Made by a program: the position numbers and the translations under genes
Assembly (NCBI GenBank): GCA_021827805.1
Contig: JAKAUG010000103.1
Coordinates: forward strand, 1-9,056
DNA: 9,056 nt
From: Bacillota bacterium
Lineage (GTDB): Bacteria; Bacillota; Sulfobacillia; RBS10-35; JAJYVN01
Direction of reading: 5' to 3'
Shown here: positions 1 through 7,025 of the stretch, one piece after another
Position numbering within the stretch: position 1 is the first letter of the stretch
Layout of the letters: each line of letters opens with the position of its first letter
Notes under the pieces: model-generated
What the model saw: the letters and a program-made list of their open reading frames with translations, nothing else
Database searches by the model: none
What the model was told of the DNA's origin: nothing

Positions 1-1
1 C

Positions 2-760
2 GCCGCGGGGCGCTGGCTGCCCGAGGCCGTGCGCCTGCCCTCCGGCGGGACGCTGCGCGGCCTCAGCGCCCTGACCGAGGGGCGCTGCACCGTGCAGGGG
101 GAGGGGTCCATGCTCGTGGGTCACGCGGCCGCGCCGGAGCCGGGATGGTTCTGCCTCGACGTGGCGGCGGCGCCCGGGGGCAAGGCCACGCACCTGGCGG
201 AGTTGATGGGGGACCGGGGGACGGTGGTGGCCAACGACATCAGCGCCGGACGCGCCGAGGTCTGCCGCGCAAACGCCGTGCGCCTTGGCCTGGGCGCGGT
301 GCGGACCCATGTGGCGGACGTGCGCGATCTGCCCGCGACCCTGGGGGACCGCTGCGATCTGGTGCTGGCCGATCTTCCCTGCAGCGGCCTGGGCACGCTG
401 GCGCAGCGGCCCGATCTCCGTTGGCGCAAGCGGCCCCAGGACATCCCCGCCATGGCGGCGTTGCAGGCCGAGCTGTTGGCGGCGGCGGCCCGCTGCGTGA
501 GACCGGGCGGGCGCCTGGTGTACAGTACGTGCACGACTGAGCCGGAGGAGAACGAGGCCGTGGTGGCTGGTCTGCTGAGTGAGCGTCCCGACTTCGAACC
601 CGAGAACGTGGTGCCCAGGCTCCCGGCGGATCTGGCCGCCGATCCCGCCCTGGGCGCGGGCCTGGTGCGCCTCTGGCCCCAGCGGCACGGGACCGAGGGT
701 TTTTTCATCGCGGTGCTGCGTCGGACGGCGGACCAGGGTGCGGGAGGCCGACGGCCATGA
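2..760 (+). CDS. rsmB: 16S rRNA m5C967 methyltransferase RsmB, 3' part
   Basis: This is the C-terminal catalytic part of a RsmB/Sun-type SAM-dependent RNA cytosine-5 methyltransferase, which methylates C967 of 16S rRNA during small-subunit assembly. The frame is open to the left edge, so the N-terminal NusB-like domain and true start lie outside the window; a GTG at 29 is internal, not the start. Visible motifs are the SAM-binding loop LDVAAAPGGKATHLAELM (about 163-216), the catalytic ADLPCSGLGTL motif (about 368-400) and YSTCTTEPEENEA, which holds the second conserved Cys. The RWRKRPQDIPAMAALQAELL stretch between them is typical of RsmB rather than of other NSUN-like enzymes. The stop overlaps the rlmN start as ATGA, implying translational coupling. 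The assignment follows from family motifs and from gene order next to rlmN. Confidence 0.94.
   Translation, partial: AAGRWLPEAVRLPSGGTLRGLSALTEGRCTVQGEGSMLVGHAAAPEPGWFCLDVAAAPGGKATHLAELMGDRGTVVANDISAGRAEVCRANAVRLGLGAVRTHVADVRDLPATLGDRCDLVLADLPCSGLGTLAQRPDLRWRKRPQDIPAMAALQAELLAAAARCVRPGGRLVYSTCTTEPEENEAVVAGLLSERPDFEPENVVPRLPADLAADPALGAGLVRLWPQRHGTEGFFIAVLRRTADQGAGGRRP
742..747 (+). promoter_or_regulatory. Ribosome binding site of rlmN
   Basis: GGGAGG lies 9 nt before ATG 757, inside the end of rsmB. It supports initiation at the overlapping ATGA and so translational coupling of rsmB and rlmN. Confidence 0.75.
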
Positions 761-1965
761 GCACGGGCAAGGTGGCGCCGCTGCCGCTGAGTCCGCCCAG
801 GCGCTGGGAGGGCCCTCCGGGTCCCGACGGCGCGCCGCTGCTGGACCTCAAGGGCCGGCTGCCAGAAGAGTTGAGCTCGCTGGTCCAGGCCATGGGACAG
901 CCGGGCTACCGTGCCCGGCAGCTCTTCGCGGCACTGCACGGCCAGGGAGCGCGCGCCCTCGCGGACATCCACGTGCTGCCCGCGGCGCTGCGCGAGCAGC
1001 TTTCCCGGCGCGCGACCATCCACACGGGGCGGGTGCTCGCGCGCCAGGCCGATCCTCGAGACGGCACCGTGAAGTATCTTCTGGAACTGGGCGATGGGAC
1101 GAACGTGGAGACCGTGCTCATGCGCTACCGCTATGGATACAGCGTCTGCGTCTCGAGCCAGGTCGGCTGCCGCATGGGTTGCGCCTTCTGCGCCTCCACG
1201 CTGGGCGGACTGGAGCGGAACCTGTTGGCGGGCGAGATGTGCGAGCAGGTGGACCTCATCAACCGCGAGCTTGAGGAGGCCGCCCGCGGCAGGTCCGGGG
1301 CGCCGCATTTCCCCGCGCCCGATGACGAGGAGGAGCCCGGCGCGCGCCACGACCGGGTGGGTCGCCTGGTGGTCATGGGCATGGGGGAGCCGCTGGAGAA
1401 CCTCGAGGAGGTCGTGCGTTTTCTGCGCGTGACGCACGAGGGGGATGGCGCGGGGATCGGCTACCGGCACATGACGGTGTCCACCTCGGGTCTGGTGCCG
1501 GCCATCCGGGAGTTGGCCGCCCTGGATCTGCCGATCACCCTGGCGGTCTCGCTGCACGCCCCGAACGACGAACTGCGCAATCGCCTGGTGCCGCTGAACC
1601 GCCGCCACCCTCTGGGGGAGCTCTTGCCGGCCTGCCGGGAGTACGTGGCGGCGAGCGGACGCCGCCTCACGCTGGAGTACGTGCTGATCGGGGGCGTCAA
1701 CGATCTGCCCGAGCACGCGCGGGAACTCGGCAGGGTCCTGCGCGGTCTGCCCTGCCACGTCAACCTCATCCCGCTCAATCCCGTTCCCGAGCGCCAGCTT
1801 CAGCCGAGCGACCCCAGGACCATGGCGCGGTTTCTGGGATTGGTGCGCGGCGCGGGGATCCCGGTGACGTTGCGCCGTCAGCTGGGGACGGCGATCGACG
1901 CCGCGTGCGGCCAGTTGCGTCGGCGCCGCGCGCTGGAGGAGCCTGCCGGCAGCCCCAGCCAGTAG
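757..1965 (+). CDS. rlmN: Dual-specificity 23S rRNA A2503 / tRNA A37 C2-methyltransferase RlmN (radical SAM)
   Basis: RlmN makes 2-methyladenosine at 23S rRNA A2503 and at A37 of some tRNAs. It uses a radical SAM 4Fe-4S cluster and a methylated cysteine intermediate. The 402-residue product has the CxxxCxxC cluster motif at C138, C142 and C145, the SAM-contacting MGMGEPLEN segment near 207-215, and a GGVNDLPEHA motif. The C-terminal AACGQL carries the methyl-carrier Cys384, and Glu118 in VETV matches the proposed general base. The start is ATG 757: GGGAGG at 742-747 sits 9 nt upstream, and the ATG overlaps the rsmB stop by 4 nt. The protein is longer than the usual 340-370 residues because of a proline-rich N-terminal extension (about 1-25) and an acidic insertion at about 173-199, between the cluster motif and MGMGEP. 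Essential residues are intact, so it should be active. Confidence 0.97.
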   Translation: MSTGKVAPLPLSPPRRWEGPPGPDGAPLLDLKGRLPEELSSLVQAMGQPGYRARQLFAALHGQGARALADIHVLPAALREQLSRRATIHTGRVLARQADPRDGTVKYLLELGDGTNVETVLMRYRYGYSVCVSSQVGCRMGCAFCASTLGGLERNLLAGEMCEQVDLINRELEEAARGRSGAPHFPAPDDEEEPGARHDRVGRLVVMGMGEPLENLEEVVRFLRVTHEGDGAGIGYRHMTVSTSGLVPAIRELAALDLPITLAVSLHAPNDELRNRLVPLNRRHPLGELLPACREYVAASGRRLTLEYVLIGGVNDLPEHARELGRVLRGLPCHVNLIPLNPVPERQLQPSDPRTMARFLGLVRGAGIPVTLRRQLGTAIDAACGQLRRRRALEEPAGSPSQ

Positions 1966-1971
1966 CGGCTG

Positions 1972-1996
1972 AGGGCGGCAGGGGGTGCGCCGCCCT
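1972..1996 (+). terminator. Hairpin after rlmN (possible attenuator)
   Basis: AGGGCGGC (1972-1979) and GCCGCCCT (1989-1996) form a perfect 8-bp stem with a 9-nt loop, 7 nt after the rlmN stop. No T-tract follows, so a full intrinsic terminator is not shown. It may reduce read-through from rlmN into the phosphatase gene or protect the mRNA end. Chance stems are common at this GC content. Confidence 0.3.
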
Positions 1997-2038
1997 GGTG
2001 GAATAGCAGGCGTGGCACCCATCAGCGTGCAGGCGAAC

Positions 2039-2043
2039 GGAGG
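2039..2043 (+). promoter_or_regulatory. Ribosome binding site that decides the prpC start
   Basis: GGAGG at 2039-2043 is 9 nt from GTG 2053 but only 3 nt from the in-frame GTG 2047. The spacing favours 2053, which gives an N terminus (MRLAGLTDIGRVRETNED) typical of PP2C phosphatases. Confidence 0.65.
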
Positions 2044-2052
2044 CATGTGCCC

Positions 2053-2772
2053 GTGCGGTTGGCGGGTCTAACCGACATTGGTCGCGTGCGGGAGACCAAC
2101 GAGGACAGCTTCTGCCTGGAGCGGCTCGACGAGGGCCGCGACGTGTGGCTCCTCGCTGTCGCCGACGGCCTTGGCGGGTGCAACGCTGGCGAGGTGGCCA
2201 GCCAACTGGCCATCGGCACGCTGCGCGAGCAGATCCGCGCAAGCGATGGCTCCTGGTCACGCGACCTTGCCTCGGCGATCCAGACGGCCCACCGGCGGAT
2301 CGCCGACCGCGCCGCGACGGATGGCGGCCTGGCCGGGATGGGCACGACCCTCACCGCGGTCGTGACCGAGGGCCGCCAGCTATACTGGGGGCATGTGGGG
2401 GACAGCCGGGCCTATCTATTGCGCGGCGGCGAATTGGCGCTGCTCACCCGGGACCATTCGGTGGTGGGGGCGCTGTTGGCGGACGGTTGGATCGGTGAGG
2501 AGGCGGCCCGTCAACACCCGCAGCGCAACGTGCTGACGCAGGCCCTGGGCTTTCCCGGAGAGCTGCAGGTGGAGACCGGATCCACGACCCTGGCGCCAGG
2601 GGAATGGCTGCTCGTGACGACCGATGGTCTGACGGCTGTGGCGGAGGGTCCGGATCTGGTGCTCCAGGCGCGGGATGCGCCGGAGCCTCTGGTCCTGTGC
2701 CAGCGCTTGGTGGCGTTGGCCAATAGACGAGGCGGTCCCGACAACATCACTGTGCTCGCGGCTCAAGCATGA
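2053..2772 (+). CDS. prpC: PP2C-family Ser/Thr protein phosphatase (PrpC/Stp type)
   Basis: This is a cytosolic metal-dependent PPM/PP2C phosphatase that reverses phosphorylation by the kinase encoded next to it. With the GTG 2053 start it has 239 residues, the usual size of bacterial stand-alone PP2C domains. The motifs occur in order: TNEDS (Asp18), ADGLGG (Asp38-Gly39), GMGTTLTAV, HVGDSRAYL, LTRDHSVV, NVLTQALG, TTDGLT (Asp191) and GGPDNITVL (Asp230). The four metal-binding aspartates are all present. The residue after the Gly-Gly of motif II is Cys rather than the common His; it is not a metal ligand. GTG 2047 is an alternative start that adds two residues, but its spacing to GGAGG is too short. 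The kinase gene begins 23 nt downstream, so the pair is almost certainly co-transcribed. The gene symbol follows B. subtilis naming by synteny. Confidence 0.95.
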   Translation: MRLAGLTDIGRVRETNEDSFCLERLDEGRDVWLLAVADGLGGCNAGEVASQLAIGTLREQIRASDGSWSRDLASAIQTAHRRIADRAATDGGLAGMGTTLTAVVTEGRQLYWGHVGDSRAYLLRGGELALLTRDHSVVGALLADGWIGEEAARQHPQRNVLTQALGFPGELQVETGSTTLAPGEWLLVTTDGLTAVAEGPDLVLQARDAPEPLVLCQRLVALANRRGGPDNITVLAAQA

Positions 2773-2795
2773 GGCTGTGAGGAGGCCGGGAGCGA

Positions 2796-4874
2796 TTGAT
2801 CGGCCGGATGCTTGGCGGCCGTTATACCGTTGAGGCACGCGTGGGCGGAGGCGGAATGGCCACGGTCTACCGTGGCACCGATGCCTTCCTGCGCCGGCAG
2901 GTCGCACTGAAGGTCCTGCTGAGCCAATTTGTCGGTGACGGGGAGTTTGTCGGCCGCTTCCGCCGTGAGGCGCGCGCCGCGGCCAGTCTGTCCCACCCCA
3001 ACATCGTCGCGGTGTACGACGTCGGCCAGGATGGCGATGACTGCCACTTCATCGTGCAGGAGTTCGTGGACGGTCGCACGCTCAAAGAACGCATCGCCGA
3101 GGAGGGCCCGCTGCCCGTCCGGGAGGCCCTGGAGATCACCGAGCAGGTGCTCCGGGCGCTGGGGCAGGCCCATGCGGCCGGTATCGTGCACCGGGACGTG
3201 AAGCCGCAGAACGTCCTGCTGACGCGCGACGGGCGGGTGAAGGTCACCGACTTCGGCATCGCCCAAGCGGAGGCCGGTGCCACCGCGCACAGCGGGGCCA
3301 TCGTGGGCACGGCCCACTATGCGGCGCCCGAACAGGTGCGCGGGCGCCCCACGGATGAGCGCTGCGACCTGTATTCCACCGGTGTCATGCTCTACGAGAT
3401 GCTCACCGGCCAGGTGCCCTACGACGGCGAGGGCCCGTTTGCCGTGGCCCTGCAGCACGTGGAGGAGCCCGTCCCCGATCCCGCCGCCCTGCGGCCGGAT
3501 CTTCCGCCGGGCGTCAGCGCCGTCGTCCGGCATGCGATGCGCAAGTCTCCCGATGAGCGGTACAGCTCCACCACGGAGTTCATGACCGATGTGGACGCCC
3601 TGCTGGAGGGCCGCCAGCCGGTGTATGCCGAGCCCCAGGTTCAGGAGGTCGCGGCGGTGGAAGAGCCCGACCACGAGGCGCCCCGGCGCCCGCGACGCCG
3701 TATCTGGACCCTGGTGGTGGCCCTGGGTGTGGTCCTGATCATGGGCGCAGGGGTGAGCGCCGCTGTGGTCGGTATCCACCGCCTCATGCAGGTGCCGACC
3801 GTGAAGGTGCCCTCGCTCCTGGGCGCGGATCCGCTCACCGCACAGCAGAACCTGCTCTCCGATGGCCTGGTCCCTCTGGTGGAGTCCGAGCCCTCCAGCA
3901 AGTGGCCAGCGGGGAGTGTCGCCGCGACCAATCCCCCGCCCGGCAGTCTGCTGCGCAGGGGCCAGCAGGTGGTGCTCTACGTCTCGAGCGGGGCCGGTAC
4001 CGTTACGGTGCCCGACCTGGTCGGGCTGGATCCGTCCTCGGCGGTCCAGGAGTTGCAGCAGGGGGATGGCCTGCAGGCCAAGATCGCCCAGCAGCCGATC
4101 TTCAGCGATAAGGTGGCCCAGGGCGAGGTCGCGTCCTCGGACCCGGCCGCTGGCACCAAGGTGAGCGCCAACACCGTCATCACCCTGCAGATCAGCGCCG
4201 GACCGTCGGCCGCCGACGCCCTGCCGGACTATGTGGGCCAGACCCAGACCGCGGTCAGCGCTGATCTGGCCTCGCGCCAACTGCAGGTGGGCACCGTCAC
4301 CACCGCCCGCAGCGGCTGGCCGAGCGGTATCGTCACCGGAACCGAGCCGGTCGCCGGCGCGCCGGTGCTGCCCGGCCAGACCGTCAACCTGCAGGTCTCC
4401 AGCGGCTGCATTTACCAGCAGACTGAGCAGTTCGTGGCTGGACCCACCTCCCCGCCCGCCGCCGGGCAGAGTTCCACCTCCTCGAGCAGCACTTCGAGTT
4501 CCAGTGGCACCTCCTCGAGCACCTCGAGCAGCAGTGGCACTTCCTCAAGCACCTCAAGTTCCGGTGCCACCTCCTCGTCGCAGGGCGTGTCGCCGCAACT
4601 CCTGCAGGAGACGGTGCTGATCTCGGACATGGGACAGACCAGCGCGCGGGTCCTGTTCAACCAGCAGGTGCCCTCGGGCCAGGCCTTCCGCGTGACCCTC
4701 TGCTGGAGCTCGCCCCAGGGGGCCACCTGGACCTGGCAGGAGAACGGCGTCACGCGCGGCAGCGGCCTCGTGGATGCCACCACCGCGGGCGGCGCCGATG
4801 CCGCCACGACGGGAACCTCCACGACCGTGACGACCTCGTCCACCAGCTCAAGCTCCGGTTCCGCCAAGCCCTGA
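2796..4874 (+). CDS. prkC: PASTA-domain membrane Ser/Thr protein kinase (PrkC/PknB type)
   Basis: This is a eukaryote-like Ser/Thr kinase anchored in the membrane. Its external PASTA repeats bind peptidoglycan fragments or lipid II in homologues and couple cell-wall state to phosphorylation, spore germination and translation. The kinase domain spans about 10-275: glycine loop GGGGMATVY (17-25), Lys39, helix C Glu58, HRDVKPQN (Asp134, Asn139), DFG Asp152 and GTAHYAAPEQ (171-180). A basic stretch (RRPRRR) precedes one membrane helix at about 303-327. Three PASTA repeats follow (about 333-396, 402-466, 473-536). Then come a Ser/Thr/Gly linker of 10-residue repeats (559-595) and a C-terminal domain (about 600-660) of predicted beta character. 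The start is TTG 2796, with GGAGG 10 nt upstream; it gives MIGRMLGGRY, which matches family N termini better than ATG 2808. The 692-residue length is slightly above B. subtilis PrkC because of the tail. Confidence 0.96.
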   Translation: MIGRMLGGRYTVEARVGGGGMATVYRGTDAFLRRQVALKVLLSQFVGDGEFVGRFRREARAAASLSHPNIVAVYDVGQDGDDCHFIVQEFVDGRTLKERIAEEGPLPVREALEITEQVLRALGQAHAAGIVHRDVKPQNVLLTRDGRVKVTDFGIAQAEAGATAHSGAIVGTAHYAAPEQVRGRPTDERCDLYSTGVMLYEMLTGQVPYDGEGPFAVALQHVEEPVPDPAALRPDLPPGVSAVVRHAMRKSPDERYSSTTEFMTDVDALLEGRQPVYAEPQVQEVAAVEEPDHEAPRRPRRRIWTLVVALGVVLIMGAGVSAAVVGIHRLMQVPTVKVPSLLGADPLTAQQNLLSDGLVPLVESEPSSKWPAGSVAATNPPPGSLLRRGQQVVLYVSSGAGTVTVPDLVGLDPSSAVQELQQGDGLQAKIAQQPIFSDKVAQGEVASSDPAAGTKVSANTVITLQISAGPSAADALPDYVGQTQTAVSADLASRQLQVGTVTTARSGWPSGIVTGTEPVAGAPVLPGQTVNLQVSSGCIYQQTEQFVAGPTSPPAAGQSSTSSSSTSSSSGTSSSTSSSSGTSSSTSSSGATSSSQGVSPQLLQETVLISDMGQTSARVLFNQQVPSGQAFRVTLCWSSPQGATWTWQENGVTRGSGLVDATTAGGADAATTGTSTTVTTSSTSSSSGSAKP
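4470..4580 (+). repeat. 30-bp tandem repeat coding a Ser/Thr/Gly linker in prkC
   Basis: About 3.5 copies of a 30-bp unit encode SGTSSSTSSS-like decapeptides. The units at 4503-4532 and 4533-4562 are the closest pair, and 4473-4502 is a diverged copy. Copies differ mostly at third codon positions, so the peptide is kept while the DNA has drifted. It forms a flexible extracellular linker between the third PASTA repeat and the C-terminal domain. Copy number may vary between strains. Confidence 0.85.
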
Positions 4875-4890
4875 ACGTGCCGCGTCCGGA

Positions 4891-4918
4891 GCCGCCCGCC
4901 ACGCACTCGGCGGGCGGC
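4891..4918 (+). terminator. Strong GC hairpin after prkC, terminator-like
   Basis: GCCGCCCGCC (4891-4900) pairs perfectly with GGCGGGCGGC (4909-4918) across an 8-nt loop, 16 nt after the prkC stop. Only a weak pyrimidine run (GTTCCCTCGCCCTT) follows. It probably terminates or attenuates transcription between prkC and rsgA, which are separated by 174 bp. No clear promoter for rsgA was seen in that gap. Confidence 0.5.
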
Positions 4919-5033
4919 CGTTCCCTCGCCCTTGCATCGCGGCCCGCCGTGCGGCCACAGTGTGGGTGGGACCGCGCAGGAGCGGCGAGATGGTCCCGGT
5001 GCGCCCGAGGCACGGCCGCACCGGGGCACTGGC

Positions 5034-5040
5034 GGGAGGG
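5034..5040 (+). promoter_or_regulatory. Ribosome binding site that decides the rsgA start
   Basis: GGGAGGG at 5034-5040 is 8 nt before GTG 5049, the start consistent with the RsgA N terminus. The adjacent ATG at 5041 is out of frame. Confidence 0.65.
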
Positions 5041-5048
5041 ATGGGTGG

Positions 5049-6119
5049 GTGGGCGGCGACAAGCACGGGGCGCAACCGCCCAAGTTGATCGGCGTGGTCC
5101 TCTACGGCCGCAACGGGATCTGGTCCGTGGTCACCGAGCAGGGGGAGCTCAGCTGCCGGGTGCGCGGACGCCTGCTGCCACGTGCGGGTCCGGGCTGGCG
5201 CTCACAGCGGGATCGCGAGCGGGCCCTTGCCGTGTGGGCCATGCCCGAGGAGCTGGCTGATGAGCCGCCGGAAGGCGCCGACCAGGGCCTTGAGCGTGCG
5301 CGCGGCGGCTCGGGCGGGCGGCGGGATGCCGACACCCTGCTGGAGCCCGTGGCCGGCGACCGGGTGGTGTGCCGGCTCCTGCGTCCTGGCGCTGGGGTGA
5401 TCATGGAGGTGCTGGCGCGGCGCTCGCTCCTTGAGCGCCCGCCGATCGCCAACTGCGACCACGTGGTCGTTGTCATGGCCTGGGAGCAGCCTCCCTTCTC
5501 CCCTGTGCTGGTGGACCGCGTGATCCTGGAGGCGGCGGCCCAGGGCTGCAGCGCGACGCTCTGCCTGGCCAAGTGGGACCTGCTGGATCCTGAGTCGCAG
5601 ACCCACGCCTTGGCCGTGCTCGGTCCCTGGCGCCAGGCCGGGGTGGGCGTCCTTGTGGTTTCCGCCGTCAGCGGCGAGGGCCTCGACGATCTGGCCGGGG
5701 CGCTGGCCGGGCGCGTCTCGGTGCTGGCGGGCCCGAGCGGCGCAGGCAAGTCCCGCCTGCTGCAGGCTCTGGTGCCTGGGCGGGAAGTGCGCTCGGGGTC
5801 GCTGTCTCGGCGCTCAGGACGCGGCCGGCACACCACTCGGGTGGTGGAGCTCCTGCCCCTGCCCGCTGGCGGCTGGGTCGCGGACACCCCCGGCTTCAGC
5901 CGGCTGGACCTGGCGGGGATCAGCGCCGCAGAGTTGGAGGGGCTGTATCCGGACTTCGGACCCTGGCGCGCGGAGTGCCGCTTCCGCGGCTGCCGCCACG
6001 TCAGCGAGCCCGGCTGCGCCGTGCGCGAGGCGTCCGAGGCCGGGCGTCTGGATGCGGGCCGGTACAGCCGCTACCTGCAGCTGCTCGCTGAGATCGAGGC
6101 CCGGCCCGCCTGGCGCTGA
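5049..6119 (+). CDS. rsgA: Ribosome small-subunit biogenesis GTPase RsgA (YjeQ/CpgA)
   Basis: RsgA is a circularly permuted GTPase that binds the 30S decoding region late in assembly and is released after GTP hydrolysis. With GTG 5049 the protein has 356 residues. An N-terminal OB fold begins at PKLIGVVLYGRNG. The G motifs occur in permuted order: G4 as AKWD (174-177), P-loop GPSGAGKS (228-235), GRHTTR (G2 region) and G3 DTPGF (from 279). A C-terminal zinc knuckle has Cys310, Cys315, His317 and Cys323. Two features are unusual. The G4 Asn is Ala, and the OB fold contains an insertion of about 55 residues (roughly 42-98, charged and Gly-rich) between the RVRGRL strand and GDRV. An in-frame upstream TTG at 4932 would add 39 residues but has no good ribosome binding site. 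RsgA is a known substrate of PrkC in B. subtilis, which fits the neighbourhood. Confidence 0.95.
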   Translation: MGGDKHGAQPPKLIGVVLYGRNGIWSVVTEQGELSCRVRGRLLPRAGPGWRSQRDRERALAVWAMPEELADEPPEGADQGLERARGGSGGRRDADTLLEPVAGDRVVCRLLRPGAGVIMEVLARRSLLERPPIANCDHVVVVMAWEQPPFSPVLVDRVILEAAAQGCSATLCLAKWDLLDPESQTHALAVLGPWRQAGVGVLVVSAVSGEGLDDLAGALAGRVSVLAGPSGAGKSRLLQALVPGREVRSGSLSRRSGRGRHTTRVVELLPLPAGGWVADTPGFSRLDLAGISAAELEGLYPDFGPWRAECRFRGCRHVSEPGCAVREASEAGRLDAGRYSRYLQLLAEIEARPAWR

Positions 6120-6167
6120 TTCGGCAGGAGGCCGGCGTTCCGGACCGAATGCCGGGACCCGGCAGAA

Positions 6168-6173
6168 GGGGGA
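6168..6173 (+). promoter_or_regulatory. Ribosome binding site of rpe
   Basis: GGGGGA sits 7 nt before GTG 6181. It decides the start, because the same frame is open far upstream into rsgA. Confidence 0.6.
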
Positions 6174-6180
6174 AGCTTCC

Positions 6181-6897
6181 GTGTCCCTAAGACCCTCGGC
6201 CGCCAAGGCGGTGGGGCCCCGCCATCCCGTGGCCCTGGCGCCGTCCCTACTCTCCGCCGACTTCACGGACCTGCGGGCGGCGTGCCGGTTGGCCGAGCGG
6301 GCCGGGGCGGAGGTGCTCCACCTGGATGTCATGGATGGGCGCTTTGTGCCCAACCTGACCTTCGGACCGCTGGTTGTGGAGGCCGTACGCCGTTCGACGG
6401 ACCTCTTCCTGGACGTGCACCTGATGGTGCAGGATCCCGATCCCCTGCTGGCAGCCTTCCGCCGTGCGGGGGCCGACGGACTGACGGTGCACGCCGAGGC
6501 GGTCGTGCACCTGGAGAGGACGCTCGAGTCCATCGCCACGCTGGGCGCGCGTCCCGGGGTCGCGCTCAACCCCTCGACCGGAGAGGCGGCCCTGGACTAC
6601 GTCTGGGACGTCACGGGCCTGGTGCTGATCATGACCGTGAACCCAGGCTTCGGTGGCCAGTCCTTCCTGGCTCCCGTGCTCGAGAAGGTGCGTCGTCTGC
6701 GGGCCGAGGCCGAACGCCGCAACTGGCCGGGTCACCTGGAGGTGGACGGGGGCGTGGATCCCCACACCGCTCCGAGCGTCGTCGCGGCGGGCGCCGACCT
6801 GCTCGTGGCCGGATCCGCCATCTTCGGTCAACCAGATCCGGTGGCGGCGGCGGCCGCCTTGCGGCAGGCGGCGGCCGCCTGGACCGCGGCGCGCTGA
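6181..6897 (+). CDS. rpe: Ribulose-phosphate 3-epimerase
   Basis: Rpe interconverts D-ribulose 5-phosphate and D-xylulose 5-phosphate in the pentose phosphate pathway and the Calvin cycle. It is a metal-dependent TIM barrel in the cytosol. The 238-residue product shows APSLLSADF (20-28), HLDVMDG (His47, Asp49, Asp52), DVHLMV (His80), the phosphate-loop motif VNPGFGGQSF, VDGGV (Asp189, catalytic) and VAGSAIF near the C terminus. The metal ligands and both catalytic aspartates are present. The start is GTG 6181: GGGGGA at 6168-6173 is 7 nt upstream. This adds a short basic leader (about 15 residues) before the conserved barrel, compared with a usual length of about 220. The gene is 61 bp downstream of rsgA, as in many Bacillota, and is probably in the same transcript. 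Confidence 0.97.
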   Translation: MSLRPSAAKAVGPRHPVALAPSLLSADFTDLRAACRLAERAGAEVLHLDVMDGRFVPNLTFGPLVVEAVRRSTDLFLDVHLMVQDPDPLLAAFRRAGADGLTVHAEAVVHLERTLESIATLGARPGVALNPSTGEAALDYVWDVTGLVLIMTVNPGFGGQSFLAPVLEKVRRLRAEAERRNWPGHLEVDGGVDPHTAPSVVAAGADLLVAGSAIFGQPDPVAAAAALRQAAAAWTAAR

Positions 6898-6947
6898 GGC
6901 AGCCGTGCCGCGGTCTCTGGCATCGTGCCGGGGCCTTCCGGACAGGC

Positions 6948-6966
6948 GGCCGTGACCGCCACGGCC
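6948..6966 (+). terminator. Hairpin after rpe
   Basis: GGCCGTG (6948-6954) and CACGGCC (6960-6966) form a perfect 7-bp stem with a 5-nt loop, 50 nt after the rpe stop and before the spoVM candidate. No T-tract follows. It may partly end the housekeeping transcript, leaving spoVM under its own promoter. Confidence 0.3.
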
Positions 6967-6973
6967 GGGGGTG

Positions 6974-6982
6974 CATACCGTA
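6974..6982 (+). promoter_or_regulatory. Possible sporulation sigma (SigE/SigK-type) -10 element
   Basis: CATACCGTA at 6974-6982 resembles the SigE -10 (CATACAnT) and fits the SigK pattern CATAnnnTA. It stands out as an A/T-containing island in a very GC-rich stretch. A transcript would start near 6988, giving a leader of about 38 nt to the spoVM GTG at 7026. No convincing -35 was found; ACC at 6955-6957 is a weak SigK-like candidate with imperfect spacing. In B. subtilis spoVM is transcribed by SigE. Confidence 0.35.
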
Positions 6983-7012
6983 CGTCGCCACGGCCTGAGC
7001 TGGTCGGGGCGG

Positions 7013-7018
7013 GGAGGG
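7013..7018 (+). promoter_or_regulatory. Ribosome binding site of the spoVM candidate
   Basis: GGAGGG, within GGGGAGGG (7011-7018), is 7 nt before GTG 7026. This is near-ideal spacing and among the strongest sites in the window, which argues that the 27-codon frame is translated. Confidence 0.7.
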
Positions 7019-7025
7019 CTGCACC

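Noticed and set aside
121..2046. 641-codon open frame on the minus strand
   Set aside because: It is antisense to rsmB and rlmN, which have complete motif sets. Its translation is Arg/Ala/Pro/His-rich with no domain, as expected from codon bias at high GC.
2763..4280. 505-codon open frame on the minus strand
   Set aside because: It is antisense to the kinase domain and PASTA repeats, with no recognisable motif. It is a shadow of GC-rich coding DNA.
5041..5043. ATG as a possible rsgA start
   Set aside because: It follows GGGAGGG directly but is out of frame with the RsgA reading frame. GTG 5049 is in frame with 8-nt spacing.
5653..6180. Upstream extension of the rpe frame into rsgA
   Set aside because: The open frame overlaps rsgA, and the extra residues have no conserved sequence. 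GTG 6181 has its own well-spaced ribosome binding site and gives the normal Rpe N terminus.
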